64,000 bases of DNA from Paracoccaceae bacterium. Lineage in GTDB: Bacteria; Pseudomonadota; Alphaproteobacteria; Rhodobacterales; Rhodobacteraceae. Position numbers and translations under genes: made by a program. The DNA lies in NCBI GenBank assembly GCA_019911965.1, contig JAIOJF010000045.1, positions 1-64,000 on the forward strand. The letters are read 5' to 3'. Below, one piece after another: positions 1 through 8,505 of this stretch. Each line of letters starts with the position of its first letter. Position 1 is the stretch's first letter. A model generated the notes under the pieces. That model was not told the origin of the DNA and made no database searches. It was given only the letters and a program-made list of their open reading frames with translations.

Positions 1-39
1 CAGTAGCGAAAGCGCAGCGGTGTCGTTATTGTTCGTCAT
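1..39 (-). CDS. 5' end of an unidentified leftward gene (13 codons visible)
   Basis: On the minus strand an ATG at 39..37 is preceded by a strong Shine-Dalgarno AAGGAG (forward ctcctt at 48-53) at normal spacing. The frame stays open to the window edge and reads MTNNNDTAALSLL. The site is better formed than the GTG at 43 on the other strand, so a real gene probably begins here and leaves the window. Thirteen residues are too few to assign a family. It would lie on the island side of the integrase remnant. Confidence 0.5.
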   Translation of the reverse strand, partial: MTNNNDTAALSLL

Positions 40-42
40 AGC

Positions 43-840
43 GTGATCTCCTTGGCGGTTGCTGCCGCCTGTTGGGTGGGTTCAAGTCACCCGGAGATTA
101 CGCCACCTTCAAATTTCCACCACCTTCGCGACACGACCAACGTCGATAAGTGCAATGGCTACACGATCTGGAGAAACCGTGCGGCGTGGACTGTCAGACG
201 CGAGATGACAACGCTGAACGCAGCAATCAAATACGCATTGGCCACGCGCAGGATTACGTATGCCCCGATCGTGACCTTGCCTAAAAAGGGTGTGGCCAAG
301 GATCGCTGGCTGACCGAAGATGAGGTGCAGCGCCTTCTGGAAGTCTCAGTGCCACATGTCCAGAGGTTCATTAAGATCGCGCTTTATACCGGTCGTCGCA
401 AGACTGCGATTACGCGCCTGAAATGGTTGCCTTCTCAGGATAGCGGCTGGGTGGACCTCGATACTGGTGTGATCCATTTTCGCGGCAAGGCAGAGGCGGA
501 AACCAAAAAGCGCAAGGGCATAGTGAAGATGCCTTCCAAGTTGCACGCGGAGATGAAAACCTGGACACAGGAAGGGAGCTACGTTGTGTCGTTCAAGGGT
601 GCGCCGATCAAACGGATAGACAAGGCCTTCCGCGCGGCAGTTAATCGAGCAAACCTGTTGGATGTCACGCCTCATACACTCAAGCACACTGCCGTTACCT
701 GGGCATTTAAGCGCGGAATGACGTTGGAAGACGCAACGGCCTATTTCGCTACCTCACGTGAGACTTTGGAAGAGGTCTACCGCTCTTACAGCCCGGACGC
801 GCAGAAGAATGCCGCCGAGATCATGAACTGGAAACTATAA
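43..840 (+). pseudogene. Tyrosine recombinase/integrase, N-terminally truncated and probably inactive
   Basis: The frame encodes the end of a core-binding domain (about residues 30-70, VRREMTTLNAAIKYA) and a complete phage-integrase catalytic domain (about 85-255). The first catalytic arginine lies in TGRRKTAI and the tyrosine nucleophile in EEVYRSYSP. The usual HxLRH motif reads HTLKH, so the second catalytic arginine is lysine. The GTG at 43 gives about 30 residues without family character, and roughly 100 N-terminal residues of a normal integrase are missing. The gene reads toward the 3' end of tRNA-Pro, 130 bp away, as expected for an island or prophage integrated at that tRNA. Truncation plus the Arg-to-Lys change suggest decay; a divergent active enzyme with another start is less likely. 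Confidence 0.75.
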
Positions 841-938
841 TGGTTTCCGTGTCGCTCGATTTCCTGGTTTCTGGATCGCGACGGGTTTAACCCTCGCGCG
901 AAACGTTGCGAATATCATTGCGGCAAAAGCTTCAAAAC

Positions 939-963
939 GAAAAAGGCCCCCGTCGGAGGCCTT
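939..963 (-). terminator. Rho-independent terminator of tRNA-Pro
   Basis: Read on the minus strand, an AAGGCC...GGCCTT stem with a GC-rich core is followed directly by a run of Ts. It begins 8 bases after the encoded CCA of tRNA-Pro. Confidence 0.8.
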
Positions 964-970
964 GTTTCAT

Positions 971-1047
971 TGGTCGGAGTGAGAGGATTCGAACCTCCGG
1001 CCCCTGCCTCCCGAAGACAGTGCTCTACCAGGCTGAGCTACACTCCG
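971..1047 (-). tRNA. tRNA-Pro (anticodon CGG)
   Basis: The minus strand folds into a full cloverleaf. The acceptor stem is CGGAGTG pairing with CACTCCG, the D-arm is GCTCAGCCTGGTAGAGC, the anticodon stem is CTGTC/GGCAG with loop TTCGGGA (anticodon CGG, reading CCG), and the T-arm holds GGTTCGAATCC. Discriminator A and the CCA end are encoded at 974-971. The 3' end faces the integrase remnant, so it is the likely attachment site. Confidence 0.95.
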
Positions 1048-1114
1048 AACCGTGGACACGGGCGATACACGCAACCGCCCGGGTTGGCAAGTGGGCTCGT
1101 GGGAAATTCGCGGA

Positions 1115-1978
1115 TCAGCCGCGGCTTTCCCGCCAGAGGACAAATCCGCCGCTCAGGATGATGATCCCGGCCCCGAATGCCACCCGCAGCGACGGGATTT
1201 CGCCGAAGAACATCGCGCCGTACAGGCTGGCCCAGAGGATCTGCGAATATTGCATCGGCGCCACCACCGATACCGGGGCGCGGCGATAGGCGGCATACAG
1301 GCAAACCATCGCGAGGAAACCGAGGCCCGCCATCCCGGCATTGATCGCCAGATGCCCCGGTGTCATCGGCACCCAGACCATCGGCAGGATCAGCGCCATC
1401 GCCGAGAAGTTTATCAGCAGGGGATAGAACATCAGCACGGTATTGCGTTCGTCATGGCTGATCTTGCGCAGCGTGATCGACACGAAACCGCCGCTGAACA
1501 CCGCCGCCAGGGCCGCCAGATGCGCCAGCGTCAGGGGCGACACGCCGGGGCGCAGCACGATCAGCACCCCGATCAGCCCGGCCGCAATCGCGCTCCAGCG
1601 CCGCCAGCCGACGGCTTCGCCAAGGATCGGGATCGACATCGCGGTGATCACCAGCGGCGTGGCGAAGATGATCGCGTAAACCTCGGCCAGGGGCAGCCGG
1701 GTGAAGGCGTAAAACACCGTCACCCCGGTGATCAGCGAGGCGATGGTGCGGCTGGCCACCCACCAGGGATGCCGGGGCCGGAGGCTGAAACTGCCCTGCC
1801 GGTACATCAGCAGGAACAGCCAGGGAAAGCCGAACAGCGACCCGAAAAAGATGATCTGGAAGACCGGGTAGGCCCCGCCCAGGAACTTGACCAGCGCATC
1901 ATGGGTGGCATAGCTGCCGAACGCCGCCAGGCTGAACAAACCACCTGTAACACCTTGTGGAATGATCCGGCGGCTCAA
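1115..1978 (-). CDS. EamA-family (DMT superfamily) transporter
   Basis: This 287-residue inner-membrane protein has ten predicted hydrophobic segments arranged as two EamA repeats (about 10-140 and 150-283), the normal size and layout of drug/metabolite transporters. Recognisable pieces are the FYAFTRLPLAEVYAI segment ending the first repeat and the corresponding PVSVVAPMQYSQILWA segment of the second. It should move a small metabolite across the inner membrane; the substrate cannot be read from sequence. Its ATG overlaps the stop of the upstream acetyltransferase gene by 4 bp, so it is probably last in a leuB-GNAT-EamA transcript. Confidence 0.85.
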   Translation of the reverse strand: MSRRIIPQGVTGGLFSLAAFGSYATHDALVKFLGGAYPVFQIIFFGSLFGFPWLFLLMYRQGSFSLRPRHPWWVASRTIASLITGVTVFYAFTRLPLAEVYAIIFATPLVITAMSIPILGEAVGWRRWSAIAAGLIGVLIVLRPGVSPLTLAHLAALAAVFSGGFVSITLRKISHDERNTVLMFYPLLINFSAMALILPMVWVPMTPGHLAINAGMAGLGFLAMVCLYAAYRRAPVSVVAPMQYSQILWASLYGAMFFGEIPSLRVAFGAGIIILSGGFVLWRESRG

Positions 1979-2589
1979 CCTTCGGATTCCGCATCAGCAG
2001 GGGTGATCTGGCGGTGCATCTTTTCGGCCCGCGCGAAGCCGAAGACGAAGCGCAGCGGGCCGGTGGATTCCGTTGTCACGCGGCGAAAACCGGCGCGTTC
2101 GTAAAGCGCCTTTGCGCGGGGATTGCTGTCGATCACATCCAGCGAAACGATGGTGCAGCCTATGCGCGCCGCCTCGGCAAAGATCGCGGTCAGAAGGGCG
2201 GTGCCGACACCCTGTCCGCGCGCCTGCGCTGCAACGCAGATGCCATCCATCTGCAACACGCCGGGGCGCGACGGGCGATCCAGCACCTCCAGCAGAGATC
2301 CACGCCAGAGCGCCGAAAACAGGCCGTAATGGCGGCGAAGATCGGCGAAACTGCCGCTGAGAAACCCCGCCCCGTTCACCTGCATTCCGGCCAGGCCGAC
2401 AAGGCCGCCTTTGGCGTCCAGAGCCACGAAGGCGTTGTCGGGCACAAGGATGTCCACCAGCAGCGCCACCGCCCGCGCCTCGGGGCCAAGGACCAGCCCC
2501 AGCTTTTGCGAGAACGCCGCCCAGTAGAGCCGGGCGGCATCCTGTTCCAGACCGGCGGGAACACCCCTTTGCAGCGTGAAATCGCTCAG
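1975..2589 (-). CDS. GNAT-family N-acetyltransferase, probably started at CTG
   Basis: The protein carries the GNAT acetyl-CoA signature [18 protein letters not shown] in its C-terminal half and the usual helix [13 protein letters not shown]. The first canonical in-frame start is a GTG at 2469, but coding character continues upstream ([20 protein letters not shown], a typical N-terminus of this family). An in-frame TGA at 2601..2599 closes the frame. Between that stop and the conserved residues the only credible initiator is CTG at 2589, which overlaps the leuB stop as CTGA and has GAGG 7 nt upstream. I therefore annotate a 204-residue protein coupled to leuB. The acetylated substrate is unknown. 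Function class is firm; the start is inferred. Confidence 0.8.
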   Translation of the reverse strand: MSDFTLQRGVPAGLEQDAARLYWAAFSQKLGLVLGPEARAVALLVDILVPDNAFVALDAKGGLVGLAGMQVNGAGFLSGSFADLRRHYGLFSALWRGSLLEVLDRPSRPGVLQMDGICVAAQARGQGVGTALLTAIFAEAARIGCTIVSLDVIDSNPRAKALYERAGFRRVTTESTGPLRFVFGFARAEKMHRQITPADAESEG

Positions 2590-3692
2590 AGGCTGGCCTC
2601 AAGCGCTGCGATCACGGCATCGCCCATCTGGGTCGTCGTGGCCGGAGTGCCGCCGTCTTTCTGCATCAGATCGGCGGTGCGCACACCGCTGGCCAGCACC
2701 TGGTTCACCGCCGCTTCCAGCCGCGCCGCCTCGTCGCCCTGATCGAACGAATAGCGCAGCGCCATCGCGAACGACAGGATGCAGGCGCAGGGATTGGCCT
2801 TGCCGGTACCGGCGATATCGGGGGCCGAGCCGTGGACCGGCTCGTACAGCGCCTTCGGGCGGCCGTTCTCCATCGGCGCACCAAGGCTGGCCGAGGGCAA
2901 CATGCCCAGCGAACCGGTCAGCATCGCCGCCAGATCGGACAGAAGATCGCCGAACAGATTGTCGGTGACGATCACGTCGAACTGCTTGGGCCAGCGGGTA
3001 AGCTGCATGGCCCCGGCATCGGCGTACATGTGGGACAATTCGACATCCGCATATTCCGCATCGTGGACTTCCTGCACCACGTCGCGCCACAGGATGCCGC
3101 TTTCCATCACATTGGCCTTTTCCATCGAACAGACCTTGTTGCCGCGCTTGCGGGCCAGCTCGAACGCCGAGCGCGCGACCCGCGCGATCTCGCTTTCGGT
3201 GTAGCGCTGGGTGTTGATGCCGACGCGCTCGTTGCCTTCCTTGAAGATGCCGCGCGGCTCGCCGAAATAGACGCCCGAGGTCAGTTCGCGCACGATCATG
3301 ATATCGAGCCCCGCCACCACGTCCTTTTTCAGCGACGAGAAATCGGCCAGCGCGTCGAAACACTGGGCCGGGCGGAGATTGGCGTAAAGGTCCATTTCCT
3401 TTCTGAGCCGCAGCAACCCGCGCTCGGGCTTCACGCTGAAATCCAGCTTGTCATAGGCCGGTCCGCCAACCGCGCCCAGCAGAACCGCGTCCACCTCCTG
3501 CGCCTTGGCCATCGTGTCGTCGTGCAGGGGCGTGCCGTGCCTGTCATAGGCACAGCCTCCGACCAGATCTTCGGACAGATCGAAATTCAGGCCGCGCTTG
3601 GCCCCGAACCAGGCAATGATCTTGCGCACCTCGGCCATGACCTCGGGGCCGATACCGTCGCCGGGCAGGATCAGAAGGGATGGGTTGGTCAT
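2586..3692 (-). CDS. leuB: 3-isopropylmalate dehydrogenase
   Basis: LeuB oxidatively decarboxylates 3-isopropylmalate to 2-oxoisocaproate with NAD+ in cytosolic leucine synthesis. The 368-residue protein shows [13 protein letters not shown] at the N-terminus, the substrate arginines in [17 protein letters not shown], and the metal and cofactor-binding region [20 protein letters not shown] followed by [12 protein letters not shown]. The start chosen is ATG 3692 with AAGGA upstream; an in-frame ATG at 3713 would add seven residues without a better ribosome site. leuD lies 4 kb upstream on the same strand, separated by two unrelated genes. Confidence 0.97.
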   Translation of the reverse strand: MTNPSLLILPGDGIGPEVMAEVRKIIAWFGAKRGLNFDLSEDLVGGCAYDRHGTPLHDDTMAKAQEVDAVLLGAVGGPAYDKLDFSVKPERGLLRLRKEMDLYANLRPAQCFDALADFSSLKKDVVAGLDIMIVRELTSGVYFGEPRGIFKEGNERVGINTQRYTESEIARVARSAFELARKRGNKVCSMEKANVMESGILWRDVVQEVHDAEYADVELSHMYADAGAMQLTRWPKQFDVIVTDNLFGDLLSDLAAMLTGSLGMLPSASLGAPMENGRPKALYEPVHGSAPDIAGTGKANPCACILSFAMALRYSFDQGDEAARLEAAVNQVLASGVRTADLMQKDGGTPATTTQMGDAVIAALEASL

Positions 3693-3753
3693 GTCGCGGT
3701 CCTTTATTGGCAAAGATTTCCGGGGTTCCGCCTAGCCGCTGGCCGCGGTCCGG

Positions 3754-4644
3754 TCAATCCCCCGCCACATCGGCCAGCCCCTCGGCCAGCAGATCATAGA
3801 CCCGGCGGATGCGCGGCGCATGACGCAATGCCTCATGCGCGGTCAGCCAGATCGGCAGGTCGGGGATGGCGATGTCGGGCATTATGCGTACCAGATCGGG
3901 ATCGGACCCGGCGATGTTGATCGGTGCCACGCCAAGGCCGCAACCGGCCTTCAGCAGCTCGATATAGACCGACTGGTTGTCGCATCGGATGGCGAACATC
4001 GACCGGCTGGCGGCAAGGCCCATCTGACGCATTCCCCGGATCATCAGGTCGGACCGGTCATAGCCGATGAAATCGTGTTGTGGCAGATCGGTGATGGATT
4101 GCGGCGTGCCGCGCCGGGAAAGGTAAGCGCGGGTGGCGTAAATCCCGAACCGCTGGGTGCCGACGCGGCGGGTGATCACGTCAAGCTGTTCGGGGCGGTA
4201 CATCCGGATCGCGATATCGGCATCGCGGTACAGCAGGTTGTCGGTGGCATCGGTCGGGTTCAGTTCCAGTTCGATCTCGGGTTCGGCGGCGCGGATGCGC
4301 GCGAAGATCGGAGCCAGCAGGTAATGCGAGACGACCACGCTGGCGGTGATCCGCACCACGCCTTGCAGCACTTCGGCCTGGCCCTCGGCCTCCAGCGACA
4401 GCCTTGCCGCCGCCTCCTTCATGTCGCCGGCATGGGCCAGCAGGCGGGTTCCGGCCTCGGTCAGGCGATGGCCGCGATTCTGGCGACGGAACAGGGCGGT
4501 GCCAAGCTGGCGTTCCAGTTCCTGCACGTGCCGACCGACCGTCGGCTGGCTGGAGCCGGTCTGGCGGGCGGCGGCGGTGAACGAGCCTGTTTCGGCCACC
4601 GCCAGAAAGGTCTGGATCAGTGTCCAGTCGAAAGTTCCGGCCAT
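3754..4644 (-). CDS. LysR-family transcriptional regulator
   Basis: This is a standard-length LysR protein (296 residues from ATG 4644). The N-terminal winged helix-turn-helix spans about residues 5-65 (LIQTFLAVAETGSFTAAARQTGSSQPTVGRHV), followed by a linker helix and a LysR substrate-binding domain. It diverges from an NAD(P)-dependent oxidoreductase gene across a 120-bp AT-rich gap that contains a perfect 16-bp palindrome, the usual arrangement when a LysR protein controls the neighbouring gene and itself. The inducer is unknown. Confidence 0.92.
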   Translation of the reverse strand: MAGTFDWTLIQTFLAVAETGSFTAAARQTGSSQPTVGRHVQELERQLGTALFRRQNRGHRLTEAGTRLLAHAGDMKEAAARLSLEAEGQAEVLQGVVRITASVVVSHYLLAPIFARIRAAEPEIELELNPTDATDNLLYRDADIAIRMYRPEQLDVITRRVGTQRFGIYATRAYLSRRGTPQSITDLPQHDFIGYDRSDLMIRGMRQMGLAASRSMFAIRCDNQSVYIELLKAGCGLGVAPINIAGSDPDLVRIMPDIAIPDLPIWLTAHEALRHAPRIRRVYDLLAEGLADVAGD

Positions 4645-4658
4645 GTATCCACCGTAGC

Positions 4659-4709
4659 CATTCAATATTGAATGTAATATATAGAATTATTCGCAGTATT
4701 TATTCAATA
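4659..4709. promoter_or_regulatory. Candidate LysR operator: 16-bp palindrome plus a repeated half-site
   Basis: Bases 4659-4674 read CATTCAATATTGAATG, a perfect palindrome. The half-site ATTCAATA recurs at 4702-4709. The gap is strikingly AT-rich against its GC-rich surroundings and lies between the divergent LysR and oxidoreductase genes. LysR proteins commonly bind such dyads; the assignment to this regulator is inference from position. Confidence 0.5.
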
Positions 4710-4764
4710 GTGTTGGTTTTAAGTCTTGCTCATCGCAATTGAGCATCACCGAAAGGGAACCGAT

Positions 4765-5676
4765 ATGACCAAGACAATCCTGATCCTCGGCGGCAATGGC
4801 CGCTTCGGGCGCAATGCCTCGGAGGCATTTCGCCGCGCCGGCTGGGCGATCCGCCAGTTCGACCGCAGCCGCGATGACCTGATGCAGGCGGCGGCGGGGG
4901 CCGATATCATCCTGAACGGCTGGAACCCGCCCTATACCGACTGGGCCAGCGAGGTGCCTGCATTGACCGCCCAGGTGATCGCCGCCGCCAAGGCCTCGGG
5001 CGCGACGGTGATCCTGCCGGGCAATGTCTATGTCTTTGGCCGGGATGCGCCCGCGCGGTTCGATGAAGCCACGCCGCATCGCGCCACCAATGGGCTGGGG
5101 CGGATCCGCATCGGGATGGAGGATGCCTACCAGCGATCCGGTGTGCGCACGATCCTGGTGCGGGCGGGCGATTACATCGACACCTGCGCCAGCGGCAACT
5201 GGTTCGACATGATCCTGACCAAGAAGCTGGCCAAGGGGATATTCACCTATCCCGGAAACCCGGATGTGCCGCATGGCTGGGCCTATCTGCCGGACCTGCT
5301 GCGCGCCATTGTTGATCTGGCCGAGATGCGCGACCAGCTTGCGCCGTTCGAGGATATTGCCTTTCCCGGCTACACCATGTCCGGCAACCAGTTATGCGCC
5401 GCGCTGGCCGAGGCAACGGGCCGCCCGGTGCGCCTGAAGCGGATGAGCTGGTGGCCGATCCGCGCTGCCGGGCTGGTCTGGCCGATGGGGCGGCGGCTGG
5501 CCGAGATGTCCTATCTCTGGTCGAAACCGCATCATCTGGGCAGCGCGAAATTCGACCGGCTGCTGCCCGATTTCCGGCCAACACCGGCCAGTGTCGCGCT
5601 GGCCTCAGCCATCGGGGACAATGTCAACCCAGACAAGCCGGTGATGCGGGCCGATACTGCCGTCATGGCCCACTAG
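4765..5676 (+). CDS. NAD(P)-dependent epimerase/dehydratase-like oxidoreductase
   Basis: The 303-residue protein begins with a Rossmann nucleotide-binding motif, ILILGGNGRFGRNA, and resembles the extended/atypical SDR group, with a middle segment ILPGNVYVFGRDAPARFDEATP typical of that fold. A classical YxxxK pair is not obvious, so it may be an atypical SDR with a NAD(P)-sensing rather than catalytic role. The start at ATG 4765 follows GAAAGGGAACC. It is probably controlled by the divergent LysR regulator. Its 3' end overlaps the convergent nuclease-fold gene by 72 bp. Substrate unknown. Confidence 0.8.
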   Translation: MTKTILILGGNGRFGRNASEAFRRAGWAIRQFDRSRDDLMQAAAGADIILNGWNPPYTDWASEVPALTAQVIAAAKASGATVILPGNVYVFGRDAPARFDEATPHRATNGLGRIRIGMEDAYQRSGVRTILVRAGDYIDTCASGNWFDMILTKKLAKGIFTYPGNPDVPHGWAYLPDLLRAIVDLAEMRDQLAPFEDIAFPGYTMSGNQLCAALAEATGRPVRLKRMSWWPIRAAGLVWPMGRRLAEMSYLWSKPHHLGSAKFDRLLPDFRPTPASVALASAIGDNVNPDKPVMRADTAVMAH

Positions 5677-6837
5677 ATCGAAACCGTCCTCGCCCGGTGC
5701 CGGCCAGAACACGCCGGCACCGGTGATGCGAAGCGCGGTAGAGGGCAGCACGTAATCGACCCTCAGGTTGCCATCGGTGCGCCCTTCGTCCCAATCGGCG
5801 GTATCCAGTGCGGCAGCACCTTTGTGCCGCTTGTTCGGCCCACCTTGTGCCGTTGCCGCCGCTGCCGCGCCACTACTGGCGGGTGCAGCATCCTGCACCA
5901 GCGGATGCGCCAGCAGTGCCCGGATCGCGGCCTGATCGCCCTCGCCGTCCTCCGGGTCGGCGTTCAGATCGCCAAGGATGACAAAGGCCCTGTCGCGCGG
6001 CCAGGCCGCCACGCCGTCAATTCCGCCATCCAGCAGCAGCGTCCACAAGCGGATTTCATCTCGGTTGCGCAAGCCGTTGCGGTTTTCGCGCCCATCGAAC
6101 ACCGGTGGCGTCGGATGGGACGCCAGCAGATGCACGATGGTGCCATCCGGCAGATCGACCGGCACAACCCAGTGCCCGCGCGACGAGACCGGCAGCACCG
6201 CCAGCGCCTCGGGCGAATAAAACGGCGCACCGTCGCGCACCGGCAGCGCCGCACCGTCCAGATCGCGCCACAGCAATTTCCCGTGGTTCTGCGCCTCTGC
6301 CGCGCGGATCGGCAGGCGCGACAACAGCGCCATGCCAGCGGCCCCCGGAAACGCGCCGTGGCCAAGGGCATCGCCGGGGCCGCCGCGCCGCCTGTCGCCA
6401 TCCAGATCGAGGCCCGAGGCCAGCCCGCTATTGGGTGCCAGCGCCATGCGGTAGGGATAGGCGGCACCTGCCCCGGCGAGCGTTTCGGCGAACAGCGCCA
6501 GGGCCACACCGCCAAGATCGTAATCGAAATCGGTCAGCAGCAGGATATCGGGGGAAACCCGCGCGATGATGGCGGCAGCATTATTGGCAACCGGATCGTC
6601 GCCCCTGGCCAGCAGCCGCACCAGCCGTCCCGGTCCGTCCTGGCCCAGCCCGACATTGTAGGTGGCGATGCGGACAGGTTCGGCAGCAACAAGGCCCGCC
6701 AGCAGAAACGCGATCAGACCGGCGCAAAATCCGAGGTAGCGGGGGCATGCAGGCGGTCGCGTTTGCGCCGCACGAGGCGGGCGATCCGCCCCATCGCAAT
6801 TCCACGCATAAACAGGCTTGCCGGCAGAAATGCCCAT
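5605..6837 (-). CDS. Endonuclease/exonuclease/phosphatase-family protein, exported
   Basis: The fold is recognisable from RIATYNVGLG at its start, SPDILLLTDFDYD, the catalytic-type histidine in LLASHPTPP, VILGDLNADPEDG and the terminal HHRLVWVDI. These are the usual metal and phosphoester-binding motifs of the DNase I/inositol-phosphatase superfamily. A hydrophobic stretch LIAFLLAGLVAA just before the domain looks like a signal peptide. From ATG 6837 the protein has 410 residues with a 42-residue leader ahead of that peptide and overlaps the upstream gene by 124 bp. A CTG at 6717, overlapping the upstream TGA as CTGA, would put the signal sequence at the N-terminus (370 residues). The start is unresolved. 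Substrate unknown; it probably acts in the periplasm. Confidence 0.75.
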   Translation of the reverse strand: MGISAGKPVYAWNCDGADRPPRAAQTRPPACPRYLGFCAGLIAFLLAGLVAAEPVRIATYNVGLGQDGPGRLVRLLARGDDPVANNAAAIIARVSPDILLLTDFDYDLGGVALALFAETLAGAGAAYPYRMALAPNSGLASGLDLDGDRRRGGPGDALGHGAFPGAAGMALLSRLPIRAAEAQNHGKLLWRDLDGAALPVRDGAPFYSPEALAVLPVSSRGHWVVPVDLPDGTIVHLLASHPTPPVFDGRENRNGLRNRDEIRLWTLLLDGGIDGVAAWPRDRAFVILGDLNADPEDGEGDQAAIRALLAHPLVQDAAPASSGAAAAATAQGGPNKRHKGAAALDTADWDEGRTDGNLRVDYVLPSTALRITGAGVFWPAPGEDGFDLVGHDGSIGPHHRLVWVDIVPDG

Positions 6838-7637
6838 GCGGCGACCATCCAGATCAGTGTCTGGTTGCCGCTGAGCGCCGTAAACGCGTAATAAGCCGAC
6901 GACAATTGCGCAACCAGTGGCACAAGGAATGGCAGGGTAAATCCAAAGATAATGTTAACGCGGGCGTCGCGGATCAATCTTTCCTCGACATCGAAACCCG
7001 CCGCCGGATCGAATGTCGGCAGGTTGACCCAGACATTGAACGAGCCATTGCCCAGGGGCCAGGACAGAACGCGCACCAGGATTGCGAACACCGCCAGCGA
7101 GACAAGCGAAACAGTATAGCTGATCGCCGCCGCCGAGCGAATCACGGCGGTATCGGGCGAGGCCCCGTCATTGGTTAAAAGTGCGGTCAGGATGCGCACC
7201 GGGCTGAACGGGAAATCCATCGCCCTGCCGATCACCTCGCCGGCCTCGCGCACCGCCATCGTGACGGTGCCGCCGCCGATCTCGCTGCGAAACAGGATCG
7301 CCAGCAGCAAAACCGTCAGGAACAGCGAGATGAATCGGATGCGGTTGAACGGCGGCGCGAAGCGGAACTCCACCAGGCCGGGATGCGACGAGCCGTACTC
7401 AAACAACGTCAGCGCCGCCCCGACCAGCGCGAACACCATCGCGATGTCCTGCGCCGACTGGCCGGTACCCGGCAGAACGACGGCGGGCGTAGCAATCAGA
7501 AGCGAAACAAGTATCGCCCGGATCAATGCCCCGATTAGACGCGAAATCACTGCGCTCGTACCCTTCAATCCGGCCGGGTCCGGTGCTTTGCCGGTGCCCT
7601 GTTCCATCCTGAACCCCGTGCTCGCGGGGTGCCTCAT
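6714..7637 (-). CDS. Conserved membrane protein of unknown function
   Basis: I do not recognise a named family. The protein has up to 307 residues (ATG 7637; a second ATG at 7607 is equally plausible) and roughly six hydrophobic segments: two near residues 35-85, one near 102-115, others near 165-190, 230-255 and 260-285. It ends in a basic tail, GRIARLVRRKRDR. It lies between leuD and the nuclease-fold gene on the same strand and overlaps the latter. Composition and codon use match the neighbours, so it is likely a real, resident gene. Confidence 0.7.
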   Translation of the reverse strand: MRHPASTGFRMEQGTGKAPDPAGLKGTSAVISRLIGALIRAILVSLLIATPAVVLPGTGQSAQDIAMVFALVGAALTLFEYGSSHPGLVEFRFAPPFNRIRFISLFLTVLLLAILFRSEIGGGTVTMAVREAGEVIGRAMDFPFSPVRILTALLTNDGASPDTAVIRSAAAISYTVSLVSLAVFAILVRVLSWPLGNGSFNVWVNLPTFDPAAGFDVEERLIRDARVNIIFGFTLPFLVPLVAQLSSAYYAFTALSGNQTLIWMVAAWAFLPASLFMRGIAMGRIARLVRRKRDRLHAPATSDFAPV

Positions 7638-7762
7638 TTTGGCCGCAATCCTGCCTTGTTTGGTCAGAATCCGTCAAGTACCTGAAGACTCGGAAGGATT
7701 TTTTTAACCCTTCCGGTCCGAACTGTCACCGAATTGCATCAATCTTCGCGCGTGCGCCGGGA

Positions 7763-8368
7763 TCAGACCCAGGGCATGGTCGCGGCGTAGCGTTCCTCGA
7801 ACGCCTTGATCGCCGGGGCTTTTTCCAGCGTCAGGCCGATATCGTCGAGGCCGTTCAACAGGCAATGCTTCTTGAAGGCATCCACCTCGAAGCTGTATTC
7901 CTTGCCGTCCGTGCCAGTCACAATCTGGTTTTCCAGATCGACCGTGATGCGGGCGTTTTCGCCCCTTTCGGCATCTTCCATCAGCGCATCCACCGCATCT
8001 TTCGGCAGGACCACCGGCAGAATGCCGTTCTTGAAACAATTGTTATAGAAGATATCGGCGAAGGACGGCGCAATCACGCAGCGGATGCCGAAATCCAGCA
8101 AGGCCCAGGGCGCATGCTCGCGGCTGGAGCCGCAGCCGAAATTCTCGCCGGCCACGATGATTTCTGCCTTGCGGTAGGCCGGTTTGTTCAGCACGAAATC
8201 CGGCTTTTCCGCACCGTCATCGCCATAGCGCATCTCGTCGAACAGGTTCACGCCAAGGCCCGAACGCTTGATCGTCTTCAGGAACTGCTTGGGAATGATC
8301 ATGTCGGTGTCGATATTGACCAGCGGCATCGGGGCCGCGACGCCGGAAAGGGTGGTGAACTTGTCCAT
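7763..8368 (-). CDS. leuD: 3-isopropylmalate dehydratase, small subunit
   Basis: LeuD is the swivelling small subunit that pairs with LeuC to isomerise 2- to 3-isopropylmalate in leucine synthesis. The 201-residue protein matches the family throughout: [16 protein letters not shown], then [15 protein letters not shown], the substrate-recognition segment of this aconitase-family subunit, then [21 protein letters not shown]. The start is ATG 8368, preceded by AAGGAGAT; the longer frame to 8404 overlaps that site. leuC is not between leuD and leuB and must lie elsewhere. Confidence 0.97.
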   Translation of the reverse strand: MDKFTTLSGVAAPMPLVNIDTDMIIPKQFLKTIKRSGLGVNLFDEMRYGDDGAEKPDFVLNKPAYRKAEIIVAGENFGCGSSREHAPWALLDFGIRCVIAPSFADIFYNNCFKNGILPVVLPKDAVDALMEDAERGENARITVDLENQIVTGTDGKEYSFEVDAFKKHCLLNGLDDIGLTLEKAPAIKAFEERYAATMPWV

Positions 8369-8505
8369 CGCGTAATCTCCTTGTTGGCTCTGGCCATAAT
8401 CCACGCGCGCCGTGAAGACAAGATACCAGAACGGCGCGCGCCCGCGACGGGCTTGACGCGGCCCCTTCGATCATTGTCAATCTGTGAAGAACGAAAGGAC
8501 CGCAA

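Noticed and set aside
7691-7715. Hairpin CGGAAGG...CCTTCCG near the leuD end
   Set aside because: The Ts are in the loop and no T-run follows the stem on either strand, so I do not call it a terminator.
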